Positions 8,962 through 17,691 of a DNA stretch of 59,065 bases are shown here, in pieces. Each line of letters starts with the position of its first letter. Within the stretch, counting starts at the first letter, position 1. The stretch is from Clostridium thermopalmarium DSM 5974. Lineage in GTDB: Bacteria > Bacillota > Clostridia > Clostridiales > Clostridiaceae. The stretch covers positions 1-59,065 of the forward strand of contig NZ_PVXN01000054.1 in assembly GCF_002995795.1 (NCBI RefSeq). Reading direction: 5' to 3'. The position numbers were made by a program, and so were the translations under genes. The notes beneath the pieces were generated by a model. The model saw only the letters and a program-made list of their open reading frames with translations, was not told the DNA's origin and did no database searches.

Positions 8962-10124
8962 TAATGGAGAATATGATTTTACCGCAAGTTAAAAATATGC
9001 CTCCATCAGGCATAAGAAAATACTTTGATATGATAAACGAGATGAGGGATGTTATATCTTTGGGGGTTGGGGAACCAGACTTTGTTACACCTTGGAATAT
9101 AAGGGAAGCCGGTATTTATTCTTTAGAAAAAGGACATACCCACTATTCTTCTAATGCAGGATTTATTGAACTTAGAGAAGAGATTTCAGCTTATTTAAGT
9201 AGAAAGTATGATTTGAAATATGATCCTAATAATCAAATTATTGTTACTGTTGGAGGAAGTGAAGGTATAGATATAGCTCTTAGAGCTTTAGTAGGTCCTG
9301 GTGATGAAGTAATTATTCCAGAACCAAGCTTTGTAGCCTATAAGGGATGTACAACCTTCACAGGGGCTACACCAGTAGTTATAAATCTTAGAGATGAGGA
9401 TAACTTTAAACTTACTCCTGAGCTTTTAGAAAAGGCCATTACTCCAAAAACTAAAGTGGTTATAATTCCTTTCCCTAATAATCCAACAGGAGCTATTATG
9501 ACAAGAGAGGATTTAAAACCAATTGTAGATGTTTTAAAGGATAAGGACTTAATTGTTATATCAGATGAAATATATGCTGAACTTACCTACGAAGGAAAAC
9601 ATGTATCTATAGCAAGTTTTCCAGAAATAAAAGATAAGACCATAGTAATCAATGGATTTTCAAAAGCTTATGCTATGACAGGATGGAGGATGGGATATGT
9701 GTGTGGACATCCTGTTTTAATAGATGCTATGAAAAAAATACATCAATATGCAATTATGTGTTCACCAACAACTGCACAATATGCTGCCATTGAAGCTTTG
9801 AGAAATAGTGATAAAGATGTAGAAGAGATGGTAAAAGAGTACAATAGAAGAAGAAGGGTTATGGTTGATGGATTTAGAAAAATGGGACTTGAGTGTTTTG
9901 AAGCTAAGGGAGCTTTTTATTTATTTCCCTGCATAAAATCTACAGGCTTAACCTCAGATGAATTTTGCGAAAAACTTTTAATGGAAGAAAAAGTTTTAGC
10001 TGTTCCCGGCAATGCCTTTGGAGATTGTGGAGAAGGTTTTATAAGAACTTGTTATGCATCATCTATGGACAACATATTAGAAGCGCTAAAGAGAATAGAA
10101 AGATTTTTAAATAAAATTAGATAA
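8958..10124 (+). CDS. PLP-dependent class I/II aminotransferase (aromatic/aspartate type)
   Basis: The 388-residue fold-type I enzyme matches the family of aspartate and aromatic aminotransferases and PatA. SLGVGEPDFVTP is at the N-terminus. The PLP contacts are in PFPNNPTGA and SDEIYAEL, the Schiff-base Lys in GFSKAYAMTGWRMGY, and the C-terminal Arg motif in FIRTCYASS. It overlaps the Lrp gene by 4 bp behind the same T-box. A Phe specifier would make it an aromatic amino acid aminotransferase (phenylpyruvate/phenylalanine), a role inferred from regulation and not from active-site residues. Confidence 0.92.
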   Translation: MIMENMILPQVKNMPPSGIRKYFDMINEMRDVISLGVGEPDFVTPWNIREAGIYSLEKGHTHYSSNAGFIELREEISAYLSRKYDLKYDPNNQIIVTVGGSEGIDIALRALVGPGDEVIIPEPSFVAYKGCTTFTGATPVVINLRDEDNFKLTPELLEKAITPKTKVVIIPFPNNPTGAIMTREDLKPIVDVLKDKDLIVISDEIYAELTYEGKHVSIASFPEIKDKTIVINGFSKAYAMTGWRMGYVCGHPVLIDAMKKIHQYAIMCSPTTAQYAAIEALRNSDKDVEEMVKEYNRRRRVMVDGFRKMGLECFEAKGAFYLFPCIKSTGLTSDEFCEKLLMEEKVLAVPGNAFGDCGEGFIRTCYASSMDNILEALKRIERFLNKIR

Positions 10125-10134
10125 AACATCAATT

Positions 10135-10200
10135 ATAGGATTTGCATTTAGAAAAGCTTCTAATGCTTGTTCAACGCTTTCTACAATGCAAATCCTATAG
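10135..10200. repeat. Inverted repeat downstream of the aminotransferase
   Basis: ATAGGATTTGCATT near 10136-10149 is repeated in inverse at 10186-10199 (AATGCAAATCCTAT), separated by about 36 bp. No T run follows, so it is not a classic terminator. It lies inside a 69-codon minus-strand reading frame (10107-10316) that could be a remnant. Confidence 0.5.
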
Positions 10201-10275
10201 GTGATGTTTAAATATCTCACCAATGTACCGCAAATTTTATGTGCCAAGTAGCTAACAGTAATATTTATAGAAAAA

Positions 10276-10364
10276 GGGACTGTTGCAAAATGCATAGAAG
10301 TCCTGTATAAAATCAAAAGCCATGCATAAACAGGGAAATATATTCTCTTATATGCATGGTTTTT
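10276..10364. other. Lone IS-end-like motif and a terminator-like hairpin
   Basis: GGGACTGTTGCAAAATGC at about 10276 resembles the terminal repeats of several insertion sequences (IS26 begins GGCACTGTTGCAAA). No transposase or second end is visible. Just after it, AAAGCCATGCATA pairs with TATGCATGGTTTTT, giving a terminator shape. The gap 10125-10659 also holds the iteron-like array. I see no convincing gene in it. Confidence 0.35.
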
Positions 10365-10462
10365 ATTTATGATAGTTTATAAATATTCCTTTCGCAACAC
10401 TCCTTTTGTGTTGTGCTTGGCGGCTCCGCTTTCCACTTCTTCTACTCCTAAACTTTTTGTTT

Positions 10463-10531
10463 GTCGCATTAGATACGACATATAGGTCGCATCTTATATG
10501 ACAATGATGGCTTTTCTAATATGACACAATT
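10463..10531 (+). repeat. Three iteron-like repeats in 23-bp phase
   Basis: The 18-bp units GTCGCATTAGATACGACA (10463-10480), GTCGCATCTTATATGACA (10486-10503) and GGCTTTTCTAATATGACA (10509-10526) start exactly 23 bp apart. Units 1 and 2 agree at 14 of 18 positions; units 2 and 3 at 13 of 18. Unit 1 is itself close to palindromic. The array ends about 130 bp upstream of a replication-initiator-like gene. It may be a set of binding sites for that protein (autoregulation or origin-like iterons). Confidence 0.5.
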
Positions 10532-10659
10532 GATATATAAAGAATATCAATATAATAATACAAATTTAATAATACTAATCGAAAATATCCACTAACAAAA
10601 TTTTTATTTTTGTACACATTGTATTAAAGGTGCATATCTACACTTTGGAGGGGATAGAT

Positions 10660-11190
10660 ATGAGAGATTTTACAATGGTACAAAATGAAGTGTTAAACTT
10701 AGGATTAAGTGGACAAGCCTTTAAACTATACTGTATTCTAAAAAGCTATTGTTTTAATGATAAAACTATATGTTTTCCATCACAAAAGACCTTAGCATAT
10801 AGGCTAAATAAAAGCGTTAGAACTGTGCAGAGAGCATTAAAGGAATTGGTTAAGTTTGGACTAGTAAAAATTAAAAGAAGAGGTTCTATCAGCAATATAT
10901 ATGAATTAAATATGAATCATCATAAAGCTAAGGATAATTCAAAGAGAGCTAATATCCATGAAAAGTTAAATTCTTTAATTGAAAAACACTATAATAAACC
11001 TAGTTATAAAAATAGCCTCAATATTAATAAAAGGAATTTTAAAAATACATATAATAATTGTAAGAATAAAAAGGATAGCTTTAATGATTATGAACAGAGA
11101 AAATATGATTTTAATAAGCTGGAAGCTATGCTTTTAGGATATCCATCTGCTCCGGAAAACCTTAGTGAAGCTCTAGCTAGTGAAGGTTAA
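10660..11190 (+). CDS. Helix-turn-helix protein resembling plasmid/phage replication initiators
   Basis: The 176-residue basic protein has a winged helix at about 8-85 (LGLSGQAFKLYCILKSY, then FPSQKTLAYRLNKSVRTVQRALKELVKFGLVKIKRRG), the form found in phage/plasmid replication initiators and HTH_36 proteins. The rest is Lys/Asn-rich, low complexity and probably disordered. I chose ATG 10660 because GGAGGGG lies 7-8 nt upstream; an ATG at 10630 has no site. It is monocistronic, preceded by phased repeats and followed by a small GGAG/CTCC hairpin. It could be a transcription factor or the relic of a mobile replicon; no ATPase or nuclease domain is present. Confidence 0.75.
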   Translation: MRDFTMVQNEVLNLGLSGQAFKLYCILKSYCFNDKTICFPSQKTLAYRLNKSVRTVQRALKELVKFGLVKIKRRGSISNIYELNMNHHKAKDNSKRANIHEKLNSLIEKHYNKPSYKNSLNINKRNFKNTYNNCKNKKDSFNDYEQRKYDFNKLEAMLLGYPSAPENLSEALASEG

Positions 11191-11272
11191 TGAAAGTGTA
11201 GGAGTAGAGGCACCTCCACTAGAACTAAATTGTTGCACGATTTAATTTTGAAACGCATATACTACAGTATAT

Positions 11273-11450
11273 CTATAGGAATAATTGAAATGTTATATGA
11301 AAGTATTGACAAGATGAAAATAAATATATAAAATTATACTGAATAACATATAGGATAACTAGGAAATATAAAGGCGTATTTATAAAAAAGCTTTACCTAA
11401 GATAAGTATTTATTTTTTGAGCAAATACCTAGTAATCATATAGGAATAAT
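11273..11450 (+). promoter_or_regulatory. Promoter and long leader of the ABC importer operon, with TATAGGA repeats
   Basis: TTGACA (11306-11311), a 17-bp spacer and TAAAAT (11329-11334) form a strong promoter. The 5' leader is about 125 nt. TATAGGA(A)TAA occurs at 11273, 11349 and 11439, and CATATAGGA flanks an ACTAGG/CCTAGT pair (about 11357 and 11429) that could close a stem. No known riboswitch class was recognised. Confidence 0.5.
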
Positions 11451-11468
11451 ATAAAAGGAGGAGAATGG

Positions 11469-12419
11469 ATGAAAAATAAGAGTAATTTTAGGATGGTTTT
11501 ACCTATGATAACATTGCTTATAGCAATTTCTGTAAGTAAATTTGTTCCAGATAAACTTGCGATTTATAAAACGACGTTCTGGATTCCTGTACTTATTGGA
11601 ATTTTAGTTATTATTTTATTGTTAAATATAGTTTCTCTAAAAAATTCAACATTACATCATAAGCTTGAAGAAAAATCACCATTAATTAGTGCGGGTATAT
11701 TACTACTGTGTCTGTGGGAAGTTCTTACTTCAAAGCTTACTATATTACCAATGCCATATTTCCCAGCACCAGGGCAAGTGGTTGATGTTATTATAACTGA
11801 TTGGAGAATGCTTGGTATAAGTACTTTGTATTCTCTTAGAATGTTAGTTATAGGATATTCTATAGGTGCTATTTTAGGCTTAGTTACAGGTGTTATGATT
11901 GGGTGGAATCCAAAGCTCAACTATTGGCTTTCTCCTTTGCAGAAGGCAATTGGACCAATACCTGCAACAGCATGGATACCAATAGCTATGACATTATTCC
12001 CAAGCAGTTTTACGGCTAGTGTATTTATACTAGCATTAGCGGTATGGTTTCCTGTAACTGTAATGACAAGCTCAGGAATTGCAAATGTTCAAAAATCTTA
12101 TTTTGAGGTAGCACAAACCCTGGGAGCTGATAAGTACTATCAAATATTTAGAGTGGCAATACCTGCTTCGTTGCCTAATATTTTTATAGGATTATTTATG
12201 GGTCTTGGAACATCCTTTGTTACCTTAATAGTAGCAGAAATGTTAGGTGTTAAAGCAGGACTCGGCTGGTATATAAACTGGGCTCAAGGATGGGCTGAAT
12301 ATAAAAAGGTATATGCAAGCCTTGTAGTTATGTCAATACTATTCTCTACAATTATAACCTTGTTATTTAAGATGAGAGACAAAATATTAGTATGGCAAAA
12401 GGGGCTGATAAAATGGTAA
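11469..12419 (+). CDS. ABC transporter permease, SsuC/TauC/NrtB type
   Basis: This is a 316-residue membrane protein. Two hydrophobic segments lie in the first 60 residues, a third follows near 75-95, and then comes the BPD_transp_1 domain with the coupling motif EVAQTLGADKYYQIFRVAIPASLPNIFIG near 215-245. Relatives import sulfonates, taurine, nitrate, thiamine precursors or riboflavin-like compounds. The extra N-terminal segments make it longer than SsuC (about 260). The ATG at 11469 follows AAAGGAGG; the ATG four bases earlier runs into a stop. It overlaps the ATPase gene by 7 bp and forms one operon with it and the binding protein. Confidence 0.88.
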   Translation: MKNKSNFRMVLPMITLLIAISVSKFVPDKLAIYKTTFWIPVLIGILVIILLLNIVSLKNSTLHHKLEEKSPLISAGILLLCLWEVLTSKLTILPMPYFPAPGQVVDVIITDWRMLGISTLYSLRMLVIGYSIGAILGLVTGVMIGWNPKLNYWLSPLQKAIGPIPATAWIPIAMTLFPSSFTASVFILALAVWFPVTVMTSSGIANVQKSYFEVAQTLGADKYYQIFRVAIPASLPNIFIGLFMGLGTSFVTLIVAEMLGVKAGLGWYINWAQGWAEYKKVYASLVVMSILFSTIITLLFKMRDKILVWQKGLIKW

Positions 12420-13204
12420 AAAAGGAAGGAAATATAGTAATAAAGGATTTAAGCTGTGAATTCACAGATCATGAAAATAATAAGATTTTAGCATTAGATA
12501 GAGTAAATATGGAAATACAATCAGGAGAGTTTGTATCTATTGTAGGTCCCAGCGGCTGCGGTAAGTCTACTTTACTAAGAATAATAGCAGGACTTCAAAA
12601 ACAAACCTCTGGTACGGTTTTTCTTGATGGTGCGGAGATACAAGGGCCAAGCTATGAAAGAGGGCTTGTGTTTCAAAATCCTAACTTATTTCCGTGGTTA
12701 AATATATATGACAATATTGGCAGTGGATTAGTGGCAAGAAAGTTATATCACAAAAAGAAAGATGAGATTGATAAGTATATTGAACTTGTAGGATTAAAAG
12801 GCTTTGAAAAAGCTTATCCTCATCAGTTATCAGGAGGTATGGCACAGCGTGCAGCTATTGCAAGAGCATTAGTAAATCATCCTAAAGTATTGCTTTTAGA
12901 TGAACCTTTAGGTGCTTTAGATGCATTTACTCGTATGTATATGCAGGACGAGCTTATAAGAATTTGGCAAGAGAGAAAAAATACAATGATATTAATTACC
13001 CATGATGTTGATGAAGCTGTTTATTTAAGCGATAAGATAGTGGTTATGTCACCACGTCCAGGTAAGGTTCATCATGTTATCAAAGTAGATATGAAACATA
13101 AACGAAAGAGAAATCAACCAGAGTTTATATTTCTTCGAAATAAGATTTTGCAGTTGCTTAATTTTGTTCAAGAAGAAGAAAAACAGCCAGAGTATTATAT
13201 TTAA
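12413..13204 (+). CDS. ABC transporter ATP-binding protein, SsuB/TauB type
   Basis: This is a 263-residue cytoplasmic ATPase with Walker A GPSGCGKST, Q-loop VFQNPNLFPW, signature LSGGMAQRAAIARAL, Walker B VLLLDEPLGALD and switch His in LITHDVDEAVYL. The DEPLGALD form is typical of the nitrate/sulfonate/taurine subfamily. I prefer the ATG at 12413 (AAAGGGG 9 nt upstream) to the ATG at 12392, which would overlap the permease more and lacks a site. It would power the neighbouring permease. Confidence 0.92.
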   Translation: MVKKEGNIVIKDLSCEFTDHENNKILALDRVNMEIQSGEFVSIVGPSGCGKSTLLRIIAGLQKQTSGTVFLDGAEIQGPSYERGLVFQNPNLFPWLNIYDNIGSGLVARKLYHKKKDEIDKYIELVGLKGFEKAYPHQLSGGMAQRAAIARALVNHPKVLLLDEPLGALDAFTRMYMQDELIRIWQERKNTMILITHDVDEAVYLSDKIVVMSPRPGKVHHVIKVDMKHKRKRNQPEFIFLRNKILQLLNFVQEEEKQPEYYI

Positions 13205-13227
13205 TCTATAATTCAGGAGGAGATACC

Positions 13228-14250
13228 ATGAATAAAAGTATTATAAAAATTATAAGCGTATTGTCAATTTCAACTGTACTGTTAACAGCATGTGGAAGCA
13301 AGCAATCTTCTAATAAAGATACTGCTTCACAAACTAATTCTGAAGGCTTAACAAAGGTAACTTTAGGAACATATAACGGTACATGCGAAGCACCATTATA
13401 TGCTGCAGTTGAAAGTGGAATTTTTAAGAAACATGGTTTAGATGTAGAGCTTGTTAATATTAACGCTGAGACTTTAAAAGAAGGACTAGCATCAGGAAAA
13501 ATAGATGGTGCACAAATTTCTCCAGGAATGTTTAAATCTATTGAACAAGGACTTGATATTAAGCTTACAAATGGAGTGCATACTGGATGCATACAAGGGG
13601 TTGTACCAATAAATTCTAGCATTAAGTCAGTTGCAGATTTAAAAGGAAAGAAAGTAGGAATAGACGCAATCGGTGGAGTTCCTATGGTACTTTTATCTAT
13701 TGAGTTAGGTAAGGCAGGAATAGATGCTAAAAACGATGTAGAATGGAGAGTATATCCTCAAGCTCAACTTCAACAAGCTCTTGAAAAAGGAGATATAGAT
13801 GCCTTTGCAGCATGGGATCCATATGGTGCTCTAGCAGTATCACAAGGTAAGGCTAGAAAGATATTTGGAAATATGAATCATGATAACCATGATAATCATC
13901 ATGATGAAAATGCTCAAGATAATTACTGCTGCTATGTGGGAGTAAGTGGAAAGGTTGCAAAGAATAATCCAGAACTTGCTAAGGCTATTACAGAAGCGTG
14001 GTCTGAAGCAAGTGCTTGGGTTCAAGAACATCCACAAGATGCAGCTAAGCTTACTGTTGAGAAAAAATATGTAAGCAGTGGGGATGAAATTGAAAACAGC
14101 AAGTTAATCGGTGAATATGAATTTAAAGCAGATGCAGCAAAAGCAAAAAATGATTTTAAAAATACTCTTGAAGCTATGAAGAAACAAGGTATACTTGATA
14201 GCAATACAGATATAGAAAAACTTGTTGAAGATACTTTTATTAGTTTCTAA
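13228..14250 (+). CDS. ABC substrate-binding lipoprotein (NMT1/SsuA-like) with a His/Cys-rich insert
   Basis: The 340-residue lipoprotein has signal peptide and lipobox LLTAC (Cys22). The fold matches NMT1/SsuA-like binding proteins (PLYAAVESGIFKKHGLDVEL; later GVPMVLLSIELGKAG). There are Cys53 in NGTCEAPLY and HTGC at 118-121. Unusually, residues 215-235 read NMNHDNHDNHHDENAQDNYCC, with His218, 221, 224 and 225 and Cys234-235. A metal or metal-chelate ligand is therefore possible instead of a sulfonate. AGGAGG precedes the ATG. It ends the operon before a strong terminator. Substrate unknown. Confidence 0.85.
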   Translation: MNKSIIKIISVLSISTVLLTACGSKQSSNKDTASQTNSEGLTKVTLGTYNGTCEAPLYAAVESGIFKKHGLDVELVNINAETLKEGLASGKIDGAQISPGMFKSIEQGLDIKLTNGVHTGCIQGVVPINSSIKSVADLKGKKVGIDAIGGVPMVLLSIELGKAGIDAKNDVEWRVYPQAQLQQALEKGDIDAFAAWDPYGALAVSQGKARKIFGNMNHDNHDNHHDENAQDNYCCYVGVSGKVAKNNPELAKAITEAWSEASAWVQEHPQDAAKLTVEKKYVSSGDEIENSKLIGEYEFKADAAKAKNDFKNTLEAMKKQGILDSNTDIEKLVEDTFISF

Positions 14251-14273
14251 GGTTTAAAGTTAAATATTTTAGA

Positions 14274-14308
14274 AGTGGCTAGATCTTATGGGATATAGCC
14301 ACTTTTTT
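14274..14308 (+). terminator. Terminator of the ABC importer operon
   Basis: AGTGGCT (14274-14280) pairs with AGCCACT (14297-14303), followed by a T run. Confidence 0.85.
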
Positions 14309-14380
14309 CATTCGCATATAATCTTTAGTTAATACTAAAGGTAATTTTAAAAATATTTTAAAATAACTTTTTAAAATATA

Positions 14381-14437
14381 TTGAAAAAGTTTTGATTAAG
14401 TATTATAATAAAATCACAGCAAGTGAAAACAATTTCA
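14381..14437 (+). promoter_or_regulatory. xylA promoter with cre-like operator
   Basis: TTGAAA (14381-14386), 17 bp and TATAAT (14404-14409) form the promoter. TGAAAACAATTTCA (14424-14437) lies just after the expected start site. It resembles the CcpA site TGWAANCGNTNWCA except for the central CG, and could act as a roadblock under glucose repression. No separate XylR operator was recognised. Confidence 0.65.
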
Positions 14438-14464
14438 AAAATAATTTTATAGGGGGTAAAATAA

Positions 14465-15784
14465 ATGAGTAAATATTTTAATAATGTACCAGAGATTAAG
14501 TATGAAGGAAAAGATTCTAAAAATCCTTTTGCTTTTAAATATTATAATCCAGATGAAGTTGTAGGAAACAAAACAATGAAGGAACATCTTCGTTTCACAA
14601 TGTCTTACTGGCATACACTTACTGGAGAAGGAACTGACCCATTTGGTGCTGGAACTATGGAAAGACCATGGGATGGAGAAACAGATAAAATGAAATTAGC
14701 TAAAATGAGAATGGAAGCTGCCTTTGAATTTATGGATAAACTTGGTATAGAATACTTTGCTTTTCATGATAGAGACATAGCACCAGAAGGAAAAGACTTA
14801 GCAGAAACAAATAAAAATCTTGATGAAATAGTTGCTTACTGTAAGGAATTAATGAAAAAACATAATAAAAAGCTATTATGGGGTACAGCTAACATGTTTA
14901 GCAATCCAAGATTTGTTCATGGTGCTGCTACTTCTAACAATGCAGATGTGTTTGCATATGCAGCAGCTCAAGTTAAGAAAGCTCTAGAAGTTACTAAAGA
15001 GTTAGGCGGAGAAAACTATGTATTCTGGGGTGGTAGAGAAGGATATGAAACCCTATTAAACACTGATATGAAACTTGAACAAGATAACTTAGCTAGATTT
15101 TTCCATATGGCTGTAGATTATGCTAAGAAAATAGGATTTACAGGTCAATTTTTAATAGAGCCAAAACCAAAGGAACCAACAAAGCATCAATATGATTTTG
15201 ACGTAGCTACTGTTCTTTCATTCTTAAAGAAGTATGATTTAGATAAATACTTTAAAGTTAATATAGAAGCTAATCATGCTACTTTAGCAGGACATACTGT
15301 TCAACATGAACTTGCTGTAGCTAGAATAAATGGAGTATTAGGAAGCCTTGACATAAATCAAGGAGATTTATTACTTGGATGGGATACAGACCAATTCCCA
15401 ACTAATATATATGATGCAACATTAACTATGTATGAAGTGTTAAAGAATGGTGGAATAGCTCCAGGCGGACTTAACTTTGATGCTAAAGTTAGAAGAGGTT
15501 CATTTGAAGTTGAAGATCTATTCCTTGGATATATAGCTGGTATGGATACTTTTGCTAAAGCATTAAAAGTTGCACATAAGTTATTAGAAAGCAGAGAATT
15601 AGAGAAGTTTGTTGAAGAAAGATATAGCAGTTTCAGAGAAGGAATAGGAAAAGACATAGTTGAAGGAAAAGTAGATTTTGAAGCTCTTGAAAAATACGCA
15701 CTAAATAACAGTGTTATTAAAAATAAGTCAGGAAGACAAGAACTTTTAGAATCTATATTAAATCAGTATATACTTAACGAATAA
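14465..15784 (+). CDS. xylA: Xylose isomerase
   Basis: The 439-residue cytoplasmic TIM-barrel enzyme interconverts D-xylose and D-xylulose, and D-glucose and D-fructose. Class II length and features are clear: [14 protein letters not shown] near the N-terminus, the active-site [10 protein letters not shown], the metal-ligand region [18 protein letters not shown], and [24 protein letters not shown] precedes the ATG. It is the first gene of the xylose cluster. Before the ROK regulator, a hairpin at 15796-15824 may partly terminate or stabilise the message. Confidence 0.97.
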   Translation: MSKYFNNVPEIKYEGKDSKNPFAFKYYNPDEVVGNKTMKEHLRFTMSYWHTLTGEGTDPFGAGTMERPWDGETDKMKLAKMRMEAAFEFMDKLGIEYFAFHDRDIAPEGKDLAETNKNLDEIVAYCKELMKKHNKKLLWGTANMFSNPRFVHGAATSNNADVFAYAAAQVKKALEVTKELGGENYVFWGGREGYETLLNTDMKLEQDNLARFFHMAVDYAKKIGFTGQFLIEPKPKEPTKHQYDFDVATVLSFLKKYDLDKYFKVNIEANHATLAGHTVQHELAVARINGVLGSLDINQGDLLLGWDTDQFPTNIYDATLTMYEVLKNGGIAPGGLNFDAKVRRGSFEVEDLFLGYIAGMDTFAKALKVAHKLLESRELEKFVEERYSSFREGIGKDIVEGKVDFEALEKYALNNSVIKNKSGRQELLESILNQYILNE

Positions 15785-15795
15785 TAGTGTAAAAT

Positions 15796-15831
15796 AATGT
15801 AGAGATAAATTCTATCTCTACATTATATTTA
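15796..15831 (+). terminator. Intercistronic hairpin between xylA and the ROK regulator
   Basis: AATGTAGAGATA (15796-15807) pairs with TATCTCTACATT (15813-15824), followed by ATATTTATA. The weak tail suggests partial termination or 3'-end protection of the xylA message. Confidence 0.55.
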
Positions 15832-15845
15832 TAAGTGGTGATAAG

Positions 15846-16997
15846 ATGGGAACTTTAGGGCATAGTGACATAAAAATTAATAATAAGAAAAGAATAATTA
15901 AACTCTTATCTAAGGAAAGAGAATTAACAAAATTAGATATTTCAAGAATGCTTGATATAAGTGTTACTACAGTTACAACAATAGTAGGAGAACTTAAAGA
16001 AGAGGGAATTGTTGAAGAAGCGGGAATGGCAACTTCCACAGGAGGAAGAAAGCCAGTGATTATAAGATTTTTACCTGATTCAAGATATAGTATAGGTGTA
16101 GATTTAGGTAGAGACTATATAAGAGCTGTCCTTGTGAATTTAGATGGCAAAATAATCGAAGATAGAACAATGGAATTATTAGAAATTAATAATTTAGAAG
16201 TATTATCTATAATGAAAAGATTAATACAAGAGTTATTAGATACAAGTGAGGATGTCCATAAAAAGCTTTTGGGAATAGGTTTCTCTCTTCCTGGTATTAT
16301 AAATGAAAAAGAGTTTAGATTAGAACTAGCTACCAACTTCAGATTAAAAGATATATCTTTTAAAGAAATACAAGAAGAATTTAATCTACCTATTTATCTT
16401 GAGAATGAAGCTAATGCAGGAGCATTAGCAGAATGCAAACTGGGGATTGCCAAGGATTTAAGCAATCTTATTTATATCTCAATTACGGAAGGTGTAGGTG
16501 GAGGTATCATTATAAATAATGATATGTATAAGGGTAGAAACAATAAGGCTGGAGAAATAGGACATATGACCATTATTAAAGGTGGTAGGACTTGTAACTG
16601 TGGAAAAAAAGGATGTTGGGAAACTTATGCTTCAAACAGAGCTTTAATAAGAGATTATAATGAAAAAAGCAAGGAAAATGTTAATAAAATAAGCGATATA
16701 ATAAAGAAATTTGAGATTGGTGAAGAAAAGGCTGTGCAAGTTGTAGAGGATTACACCGATTACCTTGTGGAAGGCATACAAAATTTAGTATTTATATTTA
16801 ATCCAGATTATATTGTAATAGGTGGAGAAATAAGCAATTACTCTTCAATTTTTAGCGATAAACTTAAGGCAAAAACCTTTAATAAAAACGAATTTTATAA
16901 TAAAGAAAATGTAAATATACTTTTTTCACTGCTCGGAAATGATTCAAATATATTAGGGGCAGCGCTAATACCAATTATAGATACATTTGGAGTTTAG
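15846..16997 (+). CDS. xylR: ROK-family transcriptional regulator, probable XylR
   Basis: This 383-residue protein has an N-terminal winged HTH (about 10-65, LTKLDISRMLDISVTTVTTIVGELKEEGIV). The ROK sugar-binding/kinase-like domain carries IGVDLGRDYIRAVLVNLDG, GIGFSLPGI, the EGVGGGIIINN loop and the zinc motif CNCGKKGCWETYAS. XylR proteins of this type repress xylose genes in Firmicutes and release DNA when xylose is bound. It sits between xylA and the transaldolase gene in the same direction, so it is probably autoregulated with them. The xylose role is inferred from position. Confidence 0.9.
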   Translation: MGTLGHSDIKINNKKRIIKLLSKERELTKLDISRMLDISVTTVTTIVGELKEEGIVEEAGMATSTGGRKPVIIRFLPDSRYSIGVDLGRDYIRAVLVNLDGKIIEDRTMELLEINNLEVLSIMKRLIQELLDTSEDVHKKLLGIGFSLPGIINEKEFRLELATNFRLKDISFKEIQEEFNLPIYLENEANAGALAECKLGIAKDLSNLIYISITEGVGGGIIINNDMYKGRNNKAGEIGHMTIIKGGRTCNCGKKGCWETYASNRALIRDYNEKSKENVNKISDIIKKFEIGEEKAVQVVEDYTDYLVEGIQNLVFIFNPDYIVIGGEISNYSSIFSDKLKAKTFNKNEFYNKENVNILFSLLGNDSNILGAALIPIIDTFGV

Positions 16998-17028
16998 TAT
17001 TTATAGTAGTTAAAAGGAGATGTTTTGT

Positions 17029-17676
17029 ATGAAATTGTTCGTGGATACAGCAAATATAGATGAGATTAAAGAGTTAAATGATATGGGAGTGATAAGTGGT
17101 GTTACTACTAATCCATCCCTAATTGCAAAAGAAGGAAAGGACTTTTGGGAAACTATAAAGGTTATAGCTAGCATAGTTGACGGGCCTATAAGTGGAGAAG
17201 TTATAAGTGATGATGCTGAAGGTATGATTAAAGAAGGTAGAGAGATAGCTAAAATTCATAAGAATATGGTAGTTAAAATACCTATGACTAGTGAGGGGTT
17301 AAAGGCTGTAAAGGTACTTTCAAAGGAAGGTATAAAGACAAATGTTACTTTAATATTTTCACCAGCTCAAGCATTACTTGCTGCTAATGCAGGAGCAACT
17401 TATGTAAGTCCTTTCTTAGGAAGATTAGATGATATATCAACAGAAGGAATGGACCTTATCAGAAAGATATCAAATATATTTAAGATTCAAAATATAAACA
17501 CTCAAATTATATCAGCAAGTATAAGAAATACAATTCATGTAATAGATGCAGCAGAGGCTGGAGCGCATATAGCTACTGTTCCATATAAAGTAGTAATGCA
17601 GATGGTAAAACATCCTCTAACAAATGAGGGGCTAGAAAAGTTTAAAAAAGATTGGGAAGAGGCTTTTAATAAATAA
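17029..17676 (+). CDS. tal: Transaldolase, small TalC/FSA type
   Basis: The 215-residue protein belongs to the short transaldolase/fructose-6-phosphate aldolase group. [16 protein letters not shown] opens the barrel, [13 protein letters not shown] follows, and the Schiff-base Lys is in [13 protein letters not shown]. It links xylulose-5-phosphate catabolism to glycolysis in the non-oxidative pentose phosphate pathway. AAAGGAG lies 8-9 nt before ATG 17029; an ATG at 17020 would overlap that site and is rejected. It is followed 15 bp later by xylB. Confidence 0.94.
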   Translation: MKLFVDTANIDEIKELNDMGVISGVTTNPSLIAKEGKDFWETIKVIASIVDGPISGEVISDDAEGMIKEGREIAKIHKNMVVKIPMTSEGLKAVKVLSKEGIKTNVTLIFSPAQALLAANAGATYVSPFLGRLDDISTEGMDLIRKISNIFKIQNINTQIISASIRNTIHVIDAAEAGAHIATVPYKVVMQMVKHPLTNEGLEKFKKDWEEAFNK

Positions 17677-17691
17677 GATGAGGTGTTTAAT

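Noticed and set aside
10107-10316. 69-codon minus-strand frame downstream of the aminotransferase
   Set aside because: It overlaps the aminotransferase end, has no clear start site and matches no family I recognise; noted only as a possible remnant.
11335-11468. Known riboswitch (thiamine, cobalamin, NiCo, SAM) before the ABC importer
   Set aside because: None of the conserved cores of those classes could be found in the leader.
13206-13622. 138-codon frame on the minus strand of the binding-protein gene
   Set aside because: Shadow of a clearly coding plus-strand gene; no ribosome binding site or known domain.
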